DNA of 64,000 nt, taken from contig NZ_JACHMK010000001.1 of assembly GCF_014208035.1 (NCBI RefSeq), forward strand, positions 2,170,001-2,234,000, written 5' to 3'. A program made the translations under genes and the position numbers. Of the stretch, positions 1 through 11,624 are shown in pieces (the first letter of the stretch is position 1; each line of letters begins with the position of its first letter). Under the pieces are notes generated by a model. It was not told the DNA's origin. It worked only from the letters and a program-made list of their open reading frames with translations, and ran no database searches. The stretch comes from Schaalia hyovaginalis. Lineage in GTDB: Bacteria > Actinomycetota > Actinomycetes > Actinomycetales > Actinomycetaceae.

Positions 1-1692
1 CGGGACCCGGACGTTCTTCCAGTAGTCCTTGCGGAGCTCGCGGATGAGGCCGATCGCCTTCTTCAGGCCCTCCTCGGTGCGCTCCATGCCGCAGTACTCC
101 CACATGATGTGGCCGAGCTCCTTGTGGAAGGAGTCCACCGAGCGGGAGCCGTTGATCGACATGAGGGTGTCGATGCGGGACTGCGCGTCGGCGAGCGCCT
201 GGGCGACATCCGGGGAGGACGCGTCGAGCTTGGGCAAGTTGAAGCACTTCGACAGGTAGTCGTTGATCGTGTTCGGCAGGACGAAGTAGCCGTCGGACAG
301 GCCCTGCATGAGGGCCGAGGCGCCGAGGCGGTTCGCACCGTGATCGGAGAAGTTCGCCTCGCCCGCGACGTACAGGCCCGGCAGGTTCGACTCGAGGTCG
401 TAGTCGACCCACAGCCCGCCCATGGTGTAGTGGACGGCCGGGTAGATGCGCATCGGCACCTCGTAGGGGTTGTCGCCCGTGATGCGCTCGTACATGTCGA
501 AGAGGTTGCCGTACTTCGCGGAGACCGCGGCCACGCCCATGCGCTCGATCGCATCGGCGAAGTCGAGGTAGACGCCGCGGGCGACGCCGTCGATCTTCGG
601 GCCGACGCCGCGGCCCTCGTCGCACATGTTCTTCGCCTGGCGGCTCGCGATATCGCGGGGCACGAGGTTGCCGAAGGACGGGTAGATGCGCTCGAGGTAG
701 TAGTCGCGATCCTCTTCGGGGATCTGGCGGGGATCCTTCTCGCAGTCCTCGGCCTTCTTCGGCACCCAGATGCGGCCGTCGTTGCGGAGCGACTCCGACA
801 TGAGGGTGAGCTTGGACTGCTGGTCGCCGTGCTGCGGGATGCAGGTCGGGTGGATCTGCGTGAAGCAGGGGTTGCCGAAGTAGGCGCCCTTGCGGTACGC
901 GCGCCAAATGGCGGTCGCGTTGCAGCCCATGGCGTTCGTCGAGAGGAAGAAGACGTTGCCGTAGCCGCCGGTCGCGAGGACGACCGCGTCGGCGACGTAG
1001 GTCTCGAGGGCGCCGGTGGACATGTCACGGGCGACGATGCCGCGCGCACGCCCCTCGGAGACGATGATCTCGACCATCTCGTGACGCGAGTGCTCGGTGA
1101 CGGTGCCGGCCGCGACCTGACGCTCGAGCGCCTGGTAGGCGCCGATGAGGAGCTGCTGACCGGTCTGGCCGCGGGCGTAGAAGGTGCGCGAGACCTGGAC
1201 GCCGCCGAAGGAGCGGTTGTCGAGGAGGCCGCCGTACTCGCGGGCGAAGGGGACGCCCTGCGCGACGCACTGGTCGATGATCGAGGCCGAGACCTCGGCC
1301 AGGCGGTAGACGTTCGTCTCGCGGGCGCGGTAATCGCCGCCCTTGACCGTGTCGTAGAAGAGGCGGTAGACGGAGTCGTTGTCGTTGCGGTAGTTCTTCG
1401 CCGCGTTGATGCCGCCCTGGGCGGCGATCGAGTGGGCTCGGCGGGCCGAGTCCTGGTAGAAGAACACGTCGACGTTGTAGCCCATCTCGCCGAGCGAAGC
1501 GGCGGCGGCGCCGCCCGCGAGGCCGGTGCCCACGATGATGACGCGGAGCTTGCGGCGGTTGGCGGGGTTGACGAGGGCCGCGGAGAACTTGCGGGACTCC
1601 CAGCACTCGGAGATCGGGACGTCGAGGGGCGCCTTGGTGTCGGCGATCTTCTCGCCTTCGCGGTACAGGCCCTTGATGAGGGTGTCAGTCAT
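1..1692 (-). CDS. sdhA: Succinate dehydrogenase flavoprotein subunit, C-terminus cut by window edge
   Basis: Oxidises succinate to fumarate in the TCA cycle and passes electrons through SdhB and SdhC to menaquinone. The frame is open from the ATG at 1692 to base 1, giving 564 visible codons and no stop. Visible features are the N-terminal FAD-binding segment ([18 protein letters not shown]), the [14 protein letters not shown] stretch whose His is the expected covalent FAD site, and [19 protein letters not shown] near the C-terminus. The extended N-terminus ([18 protein letters not shown]) is typical of the actinobacterial succinate dehydrogenase type. It follows sdhC by 17 bases, so the two are co-transcribed; sdhB is expected just left of the window. 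Confidence 0.96.
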   Translation of the reverse strand, partial: MTDTLIKGLYREGEKIADTKAPLDVPISECWESRKFSAALVNPANRRKLRVIIVGTGLAGGAAAASLGEMGYNVDVFFYQDSARRAHSIAAQGGINAAKNYRNDNDSVYRLFYDTVKGGDYRARETNVYRLAEVSASIIDQCVAQGVPFAREYGGLLDNRSFGGVQVSRTFYARGQTGQQLLIGAYQALERQVAAGTVTEHSRHEMVEIIVSEGRARGIVARDMSTGALETYVADAVVLATGGYGNVFFLSTNAMGCNATAIWRAYRKGAYFGNPCFTQIHPTCIPQHGDQQSKLTLMSESLRNDGRIWVPKKAEDCEKDPRQIPEEDRDYYLERIYPSFGNLVPRDIASRQAKNMCDEGRGVGPKIDGVARGVYLDFADAIERMGVAAVSAKYGNLFDMYERITGDNPYEVPMRIYPAVHYTMGGLWVDYDLESNLPGLYVAGEANFSDHGANRLGASALMQGLSDGYFVLPNTINDYLSKCFNLPKLDASSPDVAQALADAQSRIDTLMSINGSRSVDSFHKELGHIMWEYCGMERTEEGLKKAIGLIRELRKDYWKNVRVP

Positions 1693-1709
1693 GATGTATT
1701 CGACCTTCC

Positions 1710-2411
1710 TCAGGAGATGATTCCGGCGGCGATGGCGATCGGGGGCGCCATGAACATGACGAAGATGATCGCGCCGACGATTCCGGACAGGACGAGCATG
1801 AACTTGCGCGTCGCGGGGCGCACCCACCCGAGGGTCTGGAACATCGACCAGAAGCCGTGGGAGACGTGGATGCAGGCGAGCGCGACGAAGAGGGCGTAGA
1901 CGGCGACGAGGAGCGGCGACTGGAAGGAGGCCACCATGCGCTCGTAAGGGGTCGCGTCCGCGGTGAATCCGGTCTTCACGGTACCGGTCGTGAAGTGGAG
2001 GATGTGGAAGACGAAGATGAGGAAGATGAGGACGCCGGACAGGCGCATGGTGCGCGCGGCGTAGGAGTCGGTGACCGACTTCTTCACGACGTAGCGGCTC
2101 GTGCGGGCCCTGCGCGAGCGGGTCCAGGTGTAGGACGCTGCGAACAGGTGGATGACGAGCATGAGGATCATCGCGGCGCGGAAGACCCAGATGAAGCCGC
2201 CGTGGGGGAAGATCGGGACGAACGCCTCGTTCTTGAGCCATTCGGCGTAGTGGTCGTACGCCTCCTGACCGAGGAACATCTTGAGGTTTCCGTAGGAGTG
2301 GAACAGCAGGAAGAAGACGAAGACGAAGCCCGAGATGGCCATCAGCTGCTTCACGAACACGCTGGTGGTCCACGCACGACGCCTCTTCGATGCGACATTA
2401 GTTGTGGCCAT
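1710..2411 (-). CDS. sdhC: Succinate dehydrogenase cytochrome b subunit (five-helix type)
   Basis: Membrane anchor and haem-bearing quinone-reducing subunit of succinate dehydrogenase; 233 residues. Five hydrophobic helices are visible, at roughly residues 22-42, 75-95, 125-145, 165-185 and 205-228, with His residues inside or next to them (for example [24 protein letters not shown]) as expected for two b-haem ligand pairs. The chosen start [11 protein letters not shown] is preferred over a longer reading by 17 codons, because the extra residues are uncharged in pattern and unlike the family. It is the first gene of the sdhC-sdhA operon; its promoter should lie within 2412-2644, where I see no other gene. 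Confidence 0.93.
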   Translation of the reverse strand: MATTNVASKRRRAWTTSVFVKQLMAISGFVFVFFLLFHSYGNLKMFLGQEAYDHYAEWLKNEAFVPIFPHGGFIWVFRAAMILMLVIHLFAASYTWTRSRRARTSRYVVKKSVTDSYAARTMRLSGVLIFLIFVFHILHFTTGTVKTGFTADATPYERMVASFQSPLLVAVYALFVALACIHVSHGFWSMFQTLGWVRPATRKFMLVLSGIVGAIIFVMFMAPPIAIAAGIIS

Positions 2412-2644
2412 GGTTCTGAGGATATGGGACGGCGCATCGGCGCCTCTGGGACTCAGGGCCACGAACTCCCGCGCACCGGGGGGAATTCGGCTTTTTCCGC
2501 ACGATTTCGCGGTTTCAGCCCTTTGAGACCCGCGTCACTTCCCGGCGTTCGGCCCGGTGGCGCCCGGCGGGCGGTCCTCCCCGATTCCCGGTTTTGCCAA
2601 GCCGCACCTTGCAGATTTCGGAATCGAGGGCGGGCCGACGCTCC

Positions 2645-3115
2645 TCAGGCGGGCCCGCGAAGGTCGAGCCGCATGTCGACCGCATCTTCAACGGGGTTGC
2701 GGAAGTAGCGGCGGATCACGCCGATCTTAGTGAAGCCCGCGGAGGCGTAAAGGGCGCGTGCGGCGAGGTTCGAGCGCCGGACCTCGAGGAACACCGCCTC
2801 CGCCCCGCCCCCGCGCGCCGCGCCGATGAGCTCGTCCAGAAGGAAGCGCCCGAGCCCCCTTCCCCTGGCGGCCTCGGCGACCCCGATCGTCATGATGTCC
2901 GCCGCGTCCCCGACGACCTTGACTCCCCCGTAAGCGAGGCATTCGCCCTCGTCGCCGAGGGCGAGGAGGTAGGTCGAGAAAGGGGAGGCGAGCTCCTCGG
3001 CGATCATCGCCGGCGTCCACGGGTCCTCCGGGAAGATCTCATTCTCGAGGGCTCCGAGAAGCGCCTCATCACCGGCTCCCGCGCGCCGCCACGAGACGCG
3101 CGGCGCGAGCGTCAC
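2645..3115 (-). CDS. rimI: Ribosomal protein S18 alanine N-acetyltransferase
   Basis: GNAT-fold acetyltransferase, 156 residues, that uses acetyl-CoA to modify the N-terminus of ribosomal protein S18 and possibly other proteins. The acetyl-CoA loop appears as GRGLGRFLLDELI and is followed by the usual strand and helix FLEVRRSNLAARALYASAGF. Its start overlaps the tsaB stop by four bases (ATGA), so translation is probably coupled. It sits at the 3-prime end of the nnrDE-alr-tsaE-tsaB-rimI run, a common actinobacterial arrangement. Confidence 0.92.
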   Translation of the reverse strand: MTLAPRVSWRRAGAGDEALLGALENEIFPEDPWTPAMIAEELASPFSTYLLALGDEGECLAYGGVKVVGDAADIMTIGVAEAARGRGLGRFLLDELIGAARGGGAEAVFLEVRRSNLAARALYASAGFTKIGVIRRYFRNPVEDAVDMRLDLRGPA

Positions 3116-3807
3116 ATGCGCTCCATCGGTTGTCCGTGGATCTCGGGCCGGCGCAGGTAGAGCGGCTCGGTGCCGAGCGAATCGCCCTGGCCGCGCTGAA
3201 GCCGCGCGCTCACGATCCGGGAGAGCACCGCCGGGGCGAGTTCGACGAGGGGACCGGACTCGGCGCCCGCGAGCGCTTCAGCCGAATGCGCGGGCACGGC
3301 CCCGGCGGCGACCACGAGATCCGAGGCGCCGCGCAGCGCATTGAGCAGCGAATGAGCGGCCCCCACTTCGAGGCGCCCTTCGCAGCGCACGTCGTCGGGG
3401 CCCTCGGCGAGGAATCGGCCCCAGTACAGCTCCTTGCGCCTCGCATCCGAGATCGCCACGACGCAGGCGTCCGGGGCGAGCAGGTCGAGGGCGGCGCGCG
3501 CGACGATCTCCAGGCTGGGGACTCCGTACACGGGGACCCCCGCGGCGCGCGCGATCACACGAGCGGTGACCAGGCCCGCGCGTAGACCAGTGAAGGGGGC
3601 CGGCCCCGTGCCGACCAGGACGCGGGCGAGCCCCGCACGGGCGGCCTCCTCGGGCCGCCCGGCGCTGCGCAGGACCTCGCGGACCAGAGGGGTGAGGGAC
3701 TCGGCGTGATGACGTGTCGAGTCGTCATGCGCACGGGCGATGACCTCGCCGTCGTCAACGAGGGCGACGCGCGTGGAGGCGGAGGTGTCGATGCACAGGT
3801 CAGTCAC
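3112..3807 (-). CDS. tsaB: tRNA threonylcarbamoyladenosine biosynthesis protein TsaB
   Basis: Scaffold partner of TsaD and TsaE in making the t6A37 modification of ANN-decoding tRNAs; an ASKHA-fold protein. The GTG start at 3807 gives TDLCIDTSASTRVALVDDG at the N-terminus and 231 residues, the usual family length; the open frame extends further upstream but that part overlaps tsaE. The GTGPAPFTGLRAGL motif is typical of TsaB. It lies 10 bases downstream of tsaE. Confidence 0.93.
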   Translation of the reverse strand: MTDLCIDTSASTRVALVDDGEVIARAHDDSTRHHAESLTPLVREVLRSAGRPEEAARAGLARVLVGTGPAPFTGLRAGLVTARVIARAAGVPVYGVPSLEIVARAALDLLAPDACVVAISDARRKELYWGRFLAEGPDDVRCEGRLEVGAAHSLLNALRGASDLVVAAGAVPAHSAEALAGAESGPLVELAPAVLSRIVSARLQRGQGDSLGTEPLYLRRPEIHGQPMERM

Positions 3808-3817
3808 GGCGAAGATC

Positions 3818-4441
3818 CTACTCGTCGTCGACGGGGGCGGCTGATTCGGCCCCGGTCCCGTCCGCCTCCGCGCCTTCGTCGAGCGCCTGCGCCTCGCCCT
3901 CGGCGATGATCCCCCGGGCGCGCACGAGAACCCGATCGAGGACCCCGTCCCAGCGGGTCCCGTGCGGGCGCAATTCGACGCGGCGCTCACCGTCGTCCAT
4001 CGTTTCGAGGTCGATGGCGCCCTCGGCGCGCCCGGCCGTCCCGCCGGTTCCGCGCACGACCGCGATCTCGAGGCGCTCGGACGACATCACCTCTGTCTTC
4101 CCCTCGCCCCACTCGACGACCGTGACCGAATCGGCGAGGCTGGAATCCAGGTCGAGGGTCTCCAGATCCTCCAGGTCGGAGATCCTGTAGGCGTCGGCGT
4201 GGATGAGGTCGGGGCCGCCGACCAGGCTCGGGTGCACGCGGGCGACGATGAAGGTCGGGGATGCGACGCGCCCCCGCACCCCCATCCCCTCGCCGATCCC
4301 CTGGGTGAGGGTCGTCTTCCCCGCTCCCAGTCCCCCCGAGAGCATGATGAGGTCCCCGGCCCGCAGGACCTCCCCGAGGGCCCTGCCCAGGGCTCGCGTC
4401 TGCTCGGGTGAGCGGGTAGTCGCCGAAAGCACGGCGTTCAT
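3818..4441 (-). CDS. tsaE: tRNA threonylcarbamoyladenosine biosynthesis ATPase TsaE
   Basis: ATPase needed to turn over the TsaBD complex in t6A synthesis. Walker A is GGLGAGKTTL near residue 40, and the expected PTFIVARVHP and HADAYRI motifs follow. At 207 residues it is longer than the typical 140-160; the last 50 or so residues are acidic and alanine-rich (EGEAQALDEGAEADG) and look like a disordered tail. Its start overlaps the alr stop by four bases. Confidence 0.93.
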   Translation of the reverse strand: MNAVLSATTRSPEQTRALGRALGEVLRAGDLIMLSGGLGAGKTTLTQGIGEGMGVRGRVASPTFIVARVHPSLVGGPDLIHADAYRISDLEDLETLDLDSSLADSVTVVEWGEGKTEVMSSERLEIAVVRGTGGTAGRAEGAIDLETMDDGERRVELRPHGTRWDGVLDRVLVRARGIIAEGEAQALDEGAEADGTGAESAAPVDDE

Positions 4442-5784
4442 CGGGCCTCCTTCTCCGGTGCGCGCGATCGGGCCCCTTCAGCCGGGGCGGCGCACTCGCT
4501 GTTCTCGCACGCGGCCGAATCCTCAACGGCTTCAGCGCGTTCGGCGACGCGCCTGTCGCTCAGATGAACGCGGGGGACCCTGTCCCCCAGGCGCGTCACG
4601 ATTTCGTAATTGATCGTTCCGGCGGCCTGCGCCCAGTCGTCGGCGCTCGGCGCGCCCTTCGCCGGGTCGCCGAAGAGGATCGCGGTGTCGCCGACCTTCG
4701 CGGGGGCAGGCCCCGATCGTGCGCTCGGCGCTCCCGGCGCGTCCTCGGCGGGACCGAGGTCGACGATGAACTGGTCCATGCAGATCCGGCCGACGACCCG
4801 GGTGGTGATCGCCTCGGGCCCTTCGACGAGGACCGGCGCCCCGTTCGACCCGGCGCGCAGGATCCCATCGGCGTAGCCCAGGGGGACCAGGCCGAGCCAG
4901 CGCCTGCCCGGGGCCCGCCAGGTGCCCCCGTAGGAGGCGGGGGCCCCGCCTTCGACGACCTTGACCGAGGTGAGGGGCGCTTGGAGCGTCATCGCGGGGC
5001 GCAGGCCGAGCGAAGCGCCGCTGGCGGTGAGCGGATCCGGGCTCAGTCCGTACATGCCGATGCCGGCGCGCACCATGTCGTAGTGGGCCTCCGGGTGCCA
5101 CAGGATGCCGGAGGTCGCCGACAGGTGGCGGATCCGCGGTTCGACGCCCGCATCGGCCAGGGTCTTGAGCCCGCGCTCGAAGATCTCCACGTGCGCGGCG
5201 GTGGAGGCGCGCCCCTCCTCGCTCAGGTCGTCCCCGCGCGACAGGTGGCTCCACGCCCCGACGACCTCGACCAGTCCTTCCTCTTCGGCCATGCGGACCG
5301 CGGCGGCGAGGGCGGGGAGGTCGGCCCGGGTGGAGCCCGCGCGCGACATCCCCGTGTCGATCTTGACGTGGATCCGGGCGCGGATCCCGGTGTCGCGGGC
5401 CGCGGCGCAGATCTCGGCGAGGACCCAGGTCCACGAGACCGACAGGTCGATGCAGGCTTCGAGTGCGCCCGCCCAGTCGGCGCCGCTCGGTGCGATCCAG
5501 GCGAGGATCGGGGCGGCGCTCCGGTCGATGCCCGCGGCGTCCAGGCCCTCGCGCAGTGCGCGCGCCTCGGCGAGCTGAGCGACGCCCAGCCAGGCGGCGC
5601 CCGCCCGCAGCGCGGCCGTTGCGACGGGGAGGATGCCGTGCCCGTAAGCGTCGGCCTTGACGACCGCCATCTGCGCGGCGCCGGGGGCGAAGCCGCGCAG
5701 GACCTCCAGGTTCTCTCCGATCGCGCCGAGGTCGACGATCGCCCGGCCCGGGTAGGGCGAGTCCGGCGTGGTTTCGAGCATCAC
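4438..5784 (-). CDS. alr: Alanine racemase
   Basis: PLP-dependent racemase that makes D-alanine for peptidoglycan; cytoplasmic; 448 residues. The PLP lysine lies in MAVVKADAYGHG near residue 44, and the C-terminal beta domain carries the catalytic-Tyr region APASYGGTWRAPGRRWLGLVPLGYADG. The C-terminal 40 residues after VPRVHLSDRR are Ala/Glu-rich and not part of the fold. It overlaps tsaE by four bases downstream and lies 5 bases after nnrDE, so the whole run is one operon. Confidence 0.95.
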   Translation of the reverse strand: MMLETTPDSPYPGRAIVDLGAIGENLEVLRGFAPGAAQMAVVKADAYGHGILPVATAALRAGAAWLGVAQLAEARALREGLDAAGIDRSAAPILAWIAPSGADWAGALEACIDLSVSWTWVLAEICAAARDTGIRARIHVKIDTGMSRAGSTRADLPALAAAVRMAEEEGLVEVVGAWSHLSRGDDLSEEGRASTAAHVEIFERGLKTLADAGVEPRIRHLSATSGILWHPEAHYDMVRAGIGMYGLSPDPLTASGASLGLRPAMTLQAPLTSVKVVEGGAPASYGGTWRAPGRRWLGLVPLGYADGILRAGSNGAPVLVEGPEAITTRVVGRICMDQFIVDLGPAEDAPGAPSARSGPAPAKVGDTAILFGDPAKGAPSADDWAQAAGTINYEIVTRLGDRVPRVHLSDRRVAERAEAVEDSAACENSECAAPAEGARSRAPEKEAR

Positions 5785-5789
5785 GGGTC

Positions 5790-7388
5790 TCAGTATCCCA
5801 CCGGGTCAGCTCCGCCCGCTGGTACGGCCAGCAGTCGGCCGAGCACCGGGGGCAGGGCGCGCGCGATGTCGAGGGCGCCGATCGGGCCGCCGAGGGGGCC
5901 GCGGCTGCCTGCGGCTGCGGCCCCGGCGAGCGCATGGATCATGACTCCCGCTGCGATGAGGGCGTTGAAGTCCCGGGTGGGCAGGCCGCGCTCCTGATCG
6001 GCCTTCCAGCCCGCTGCGAGCCCCGCGAGGAATCCGGCGAGGACGTCCCCGGCTCCGGCGACCCCGGTCCAGGCCGACCCCCGGGGCGTGACGAGGATCC
6101 GGGAATCCGGGGTGGCGAGCAATGACTCAGCCCCTTTGAGGAGGACGCGGGCACCGGCCTCCCGTGCGAGGATGCGGGCGGCTTCGGCGGGATGGTCCTC
6201 GACCCACCATCGGGGCGTCGTCCGGCCGAGCGCTCCGAGCAGGGCGGCGGCTTCGCCGGCATGCGGGGTGAGGACTGTGAACTCGCCGATCCCCTTGTCG
6301 CGCAGTTCCGGCACGAGGTCCAGGCCGCCCGCGTCGATGATGAGCGGCAGCCCCGAGGACGCGGCGAATCCGGCGAGTTCACGGGCAGCCTGCCGGGTCT
6401 CGTCATCCATTCCGGGCCCGACGAGGCCCGCTTGGATCCGCCCGCCCCGCGTGACGACGCCCGGGGCGGCCGCGAGCACCAGGTCAGCAACCCGGGTCGG
6501 CGCATCCAGGCGGATCATGCCCGGCCCCGCGCCCTGGGCGCCCAGGGTCGCCAGGAGGCCAGCCCCCGGGTAGGTCTGCGAGCCGGCGACGAGGCCTGCG
6601 ACTCCGCGCGTGTACTTGTGATCCTCGGGGCCGGGCACGCGGATGAGCGCCGCCGCGTCCGACTCCTCGAGGAGGGCCACCGTGCTGGGCCCCATGTCGA
6701 GTCCGAGCTCGTGCACGCGCACCCGACCGGCGGCGCGGGAAGCGGGCGGCAGTGCGAGAAGGGATTTCATCGCCCCCATCGTGACGGTGCGTTCGGCTTT
6801 CAGAAGGGGCCCTTCGATCCCGCCGTCGTCGCCCGAGGATGCCGAGGGCGCGTCGATCGCCACGACGCGCGCGCCGCGCTCGGAGCGGATGCCCTCCAAC
6901 TCGCGCAGTCGTGAGGCGAGGGGCTCGCGAATGCCGCCCACGAGGCCCGTCCCGCAGATCCCGTCGATCCAGATCGGGCAGCTGAGCGCCTCGACGAGGC
7001 CCGGGGAGGAGCGAAGCGGCTCGCCCTCGGCGAGCGCATGAGCGGGCAGGCACGCGACGCCCTGTTCCTCGGCGGCCGTGCGGGCGCGCTCGTGAACGCG
7101 GGGGCTCAAGCAGACGGCCGTGCATGACACGCCCTGCTGAGCGAGGAAGGACGCCGCGTACAGGGCGTCTCCGCCGTTGTCCCCTCCGCCGACGAGCGCG
7201 CACACCCTCGGCTCCGTCTTCCCGTCCGGGAATGCCGGGCGGTGATCGGCGAGCACGTCCTTCACCTCTTCGGCCACCGCCCGGGCGGCCGAGCGCATGA
7301 GGCGATCCGGGTCGCCTTCGGCGTGGGCGGCGCGGACCTGACGGGCCTCTGCCCGGCGGACCTCAGCGCGGGTGAATGCGGGGATCAT
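5790..7388 (-). CDS. nnrDE: Bifunctional NAD(P)H-hydrate repair enzyme (epimerase and ADP-dependent dehydratase)
   Basis: Repairs hydrated NADH and NADPH. The N-terminal half is the epimerase (IPAFTRAEVRRAEARQ, then GGGDNGGDALYAASFL); the C-terminal half is the ATP/ADP-dependent dehydratase of the ribokinase-like fold (GVAGLVAGSQTYPGAGLLAT, then WTGVAGAGDVLAGFLAG with its catalytic Asp). The ATG at 7388 gives 532 residues and is preferred over an upstream ATG that would add 28 poorly conserved residues; a GAAGGTGG stretch lies 11-18 bases upstream. First gene of the operon running to rimI. Confidence 0.92.
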   Translation of the reverse strand: MIPAFTRAEVRRAEARQVRAAHAEGDPDRLMRSAARAVAEEVKDVLADHRPAFPDGKTEPRVCALVGGGDNGGDALYAASFLAQQGVSCTAVCLSPRVHERARTAAEEQGVACLPAHALAEGEPLRSSPGLVEALSCPIWIDGICGTGLVGGIREPLASRLRELEGIRSERGARVVAIDAPSASSGDDGGIEGPLLKAERTVTMGAMKSLLALPPASRAAGRVRVHELGLDMGPSTVALLEESDAAALIRVPGPEDHKYTRGVAGLVAGSQTYPGAGLLATLGAQGAGPGMIRLDAPTRVADLVLAAAPGVVTRGGRIQAGLVGPGMDDETRQAARELAGFAASSGLPLIIDAGGLDLVPELRDKGIGEFTVLTPHAGEAAALLGALGRTTPRWWVEDHPAEAARILAREAGARVLLKGAESLLATPDSRILVTPRGSAWTGVAGAGDVLAGFLAGLAAGWKADQERGLPTRDFNALIAAGVMIHALAGAAAAGSRGPLGGPIGALDIARALPPVLGRLLAVPAGGADPVGY

Positions 7389-7521
7389 GCTGCGATCATT
7401 CCACCTTCTCGGGGTTTCTTCCTCCCGGCCCTCCCGCCGGGGCGGCAGCGCGAGCCCGTCGGCGGGCGTCATCGCGAGCCCGTCGGGGCACGGCCTCCGC
7501 CTTCGGCCGGGCCGCGCGATC

Positions 7522-8415
7522 TCAGGGCAGGTCGAGGCTCTTGGCGAAGCCGGCGAGCACCGCGCCGCAGATGACGAGCGACACCCCCATGACCGTCCAC
7601 CGCATCTCCTTGCGCGTACGGGACTCCCCGAGCACGAGGATGCCGGCCGGGGTGGAGATGAGGATGCCGAGCTGGGACAGCGTGAAGCCGGTGGCGACCC
7701 CGACGCGGTCCGCGCTGATCATGAGGATCAAGACCGCGCCTCCCCACATCATGCCCGTGATCATCTGACGCAGCGTGCGCGTGGACCACCGGGTATCCGC
7801 CGGGCCGACCCACGGGGTGAAGCGCGGCGAGGTGAGGATGAGCGCGACTGTCATGTAGCCGAGCGCCTGCGGCAGGAGCGCCGTGCGCCCGTCGATCCCG
7901 AACCACTGGACGAGCAGCAGGTAAGCGACCAGGCCGATCGTCGAGGTCGCCAGGAGGCGGATGCCGCGCGGCCAATCGAGCCCATCGGTCGACTCCGACT
8001 TCTCATGCCGAGAGGCGAGCCACACCCCGAGTGCGAGGGCCAAGATCGCGCCCGCTCCGAACAGCGAGGAGGCGCCGTGGCGCCATTCGCCGAAGAGGAT
8101 CACGCCGCCCAGGGACATGGCGACGAGCTGAAGGCCCGTCGAGGTGGGCATGGTCCGCGAGACCCCGAGGACCCTCAGGCACACGGTCTGGTCGACCAGG
8201 CCCCAGCCGAGCAGGAGGCCGGAGGCGTATGCGATCACGAAGGACTGGGGCGTCCACGAGGCGCCGAGGAAGGGGGTCGCGATGAGCGAGGTGAGGAAGC
8301 CGCCCGTCATGAGGCCGAGGATGCGCTGCCTGTCATCGCCCCCGAGGACGATGAGGAGGACGCTCATCGTCCCGAGGATCAACGAGGGGCTGAGTGCGAG
8401 GAGGAAGTCGGCCAC
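7522..8415 (-). CDS. GRP-family (GlcU/RhaT-like) sugar transporter
   Basis: Predicted ten-helix membrane protein of 297 residues in the drug/metabolite transporter superfamily, closest in appearance to the glucose uptake (GlcU) branch: an N-terminal ALSPSLILGTMSVL helix and a duplicated five-helix layout with a central basic loop (ASRHEKSESTDGLDWPRG). The C-terminal LGILISTPAGILVLGESRTRKE element is typical of that family. The substrate cannot be read from sequence. It stands alone between nnrDE and glmS. Confidence 0.72.
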   Translation of the reverse strand: MADFLLALSPSLILGTMSVLLIVLGGDDRQRILGLMTGGFLTSLIATPFLGASWTPQSFVIAYASGLLLGWGLVDQTVCLRVLGVSRTMPTSTGLQLVAMSLGGVILFGEWRHGASSLFGAGAILALALGVWLASRHEKSESTDGLDWPRGIRLLATSTIGLVAYLLLVQWFGIDGRTALLPQALGYMTVALILTSPRFTPWVGPADTRWSTRTLRQMITGMMWGGAVLILMISADRVGVATGFTLSQLGILISTPAGILVLGESRTRKEMRWTVMGVSLVICGAVLAGFAKSLDLP

Positions 8416-8560
8416 GGCGCAAGGGTAGTCCGTTCCCCGCCCCGGGCGGGCATCCGCCCGTCGCCCCGCCGGGAGCGCACCGCCCTCGGCGCAGCGCGAG
8501 CGATGCCCTCGGCGCGGGGAGGACAGGCGCGGGGAAGCGCCGGGCGGAGGTCCGGGACCG

Positions 8561-10474
<1,914 letters not shown>

Positions 10475-10586
10475 GCCGTTCATTCCAGCACACCGAACGC
10501 CCTCGGGCGAACCCGCCGGACTGGATCTTCCCTCTTCGCGTATTCCTGCGCTGCGAAGGAGCGCCCGCATGCGGCACAATCCGACT

Positions 10587-11540
10587 ATGACCACGCGCCC
10601 GGATCACGCAACCGGCCCCTACGCGAACTACACCCGCGAGGAATGGGACCGCCTCGCCGACCGCACTCCCCTTCCCCTCACGCAGGCGGACATCGACCGC
10701 ATCGCGTCCCTCGGCGACCCGATCGATATGCGCGAAGTCGATGCGATCTACCGGCCTTTGTCGGCCCTCCTTCAGCTCTACGTCGACGGCCGTCGGCGCA
10801 CCGCTCACGAGCGCCGCTCCTTCCTCGGCGATTCCTCCGCCACGGACACGCCCTTCGTCATCGGCATCGCGGGGTCGGTCGCGGTCGGCAAGTCGACCGT
10901 CGCCCGTCTCCTCCAGCTCCTCCTCAGCCGCTGGTCGCATACGCCGCGCGTCGACCTGGTGACCACGGACGGCTTCCTGTACCCGAACGCCGTCCTCGAA
11001 TCCCGGGGTATCCTCGCCCGTAAAGGCTTCCCCGAGTCCTACGACCGCCAGGCGCTCATCGACTTCCTCTCCGCCGTGAAGTCGGGCGCGCCTTCGCTCG
11101 AGGTGCCCGTGTATTCGCATGTCGTGTACGACATCGTCGAGGGCGAGACCCTGTCGGTCCGATCGCCCGACATCCTCATCGTCGAGGGGCTCAACGTCTT
11201 GCAGCCGCCCCGCACCCGCCCGGGTTCGGTAAGCGTCGCGGTTTCGGACTACTTCGATTTCTCGATCTACGTCGACGCGGAAGAGGCGCATATCGAGCAG
11301 TGGTACGTGGACCGCTTCCTCGAGCTGCGCCGGACGGCGTTCTCCCGCGAGGATTCCTTCTTCCGGACCTATGCGGGCCTGACCGATGTCGAGGCGGAGA
11401 CGACCGCGCGCATGGTGTGGTCGGCCATCAATCTGCCGAATCTTCGCGACAACATCGCGCCGACCCGCGAGCGCGCCACGATGATCTTCAAGAAGGACGC
11501 CTCGCACCGGGTCGAGTCGCTCCTTTTAAGGAAGGACTGA
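10587..11540 (+). CDS. coaA: Type I pantothenate kinase
   Basis: Phosphorylates pantothenate, the committed step of coenzyme A synthesis. 317 residues. Walker A is GIAGSVAVGKSTVARLLQ near residue 95; the LVTTDGFLYPN and KGFPESYD motifs of the bacterial type I enzyme follow, and the protein ends in SHRVESLLLRKD. The ATG at 10587 matches the family length; the longer open frame upstream overlaps glmS antisense. It is the only chromosomal gene on the plus strand in the left 20 kb and converges on glmM. Confidence 0.95.
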   Translation: MTTRPDHATGPYANYTREEWDRLADRTPLPLTQADIDRIASLGDPIDMREVDAIYRPLSALLQLYVDGRRRTAHERRSFLGDSSATDTPFVIGIAGSVAVGKSTVARLLQLLLSRWSHTPRVDLVTTDGFLYPNAVLESRGILARKGFPESYDRQALIDFLSAVKSGAPSLEVPVYSHVVYDIVEGETLSVRSPDILIVEGLNVLQPPRTRPGSVSVAVSDYFDFSIYVDAEEAHIEQWYVDRFLELRRTAFSREDSFFRTYAGLTDVEAETTARMVWSAINLPNLRDNIAPTRERATMIFKKDASHRVESLLLRKD

Positions 11541-11570
11541 GGGGCTCCTCCGAGGGCCCCGGAGCACGGA

Positions 11571-11603
11571 GCGGCTGCGCACCCTGTTCGGGTGCGCAGC
11601 CGC
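11571..11603. terminator. Bidirectional intrinsic terminator between coaA and glmM
   Basis: A near-perfect GC-rich inverted repeat (GCGGCTGCGCACC, loop CTGTTC-like, then GGTGCGCAGCCGC) lies between two convergent genes, which is where a shared terminator is expected. There is no long U-run, which is common in high-GC actinobacteria. Confidence 0.75.
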
Positions 11604-11624
11604 ATCTCGTCGTCGTGAGGGGTT

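Noticed and set aside
109..1899. 596-codon plus-strand open frame opposite sdhA and sdhC
   Set aside because: It is antisense to sdhA, repetitive in Val/Gly/Glu/Arg as expected from GC-rich third positions, and has no recognisable domain. The minus strand encodes a clear SdhA.
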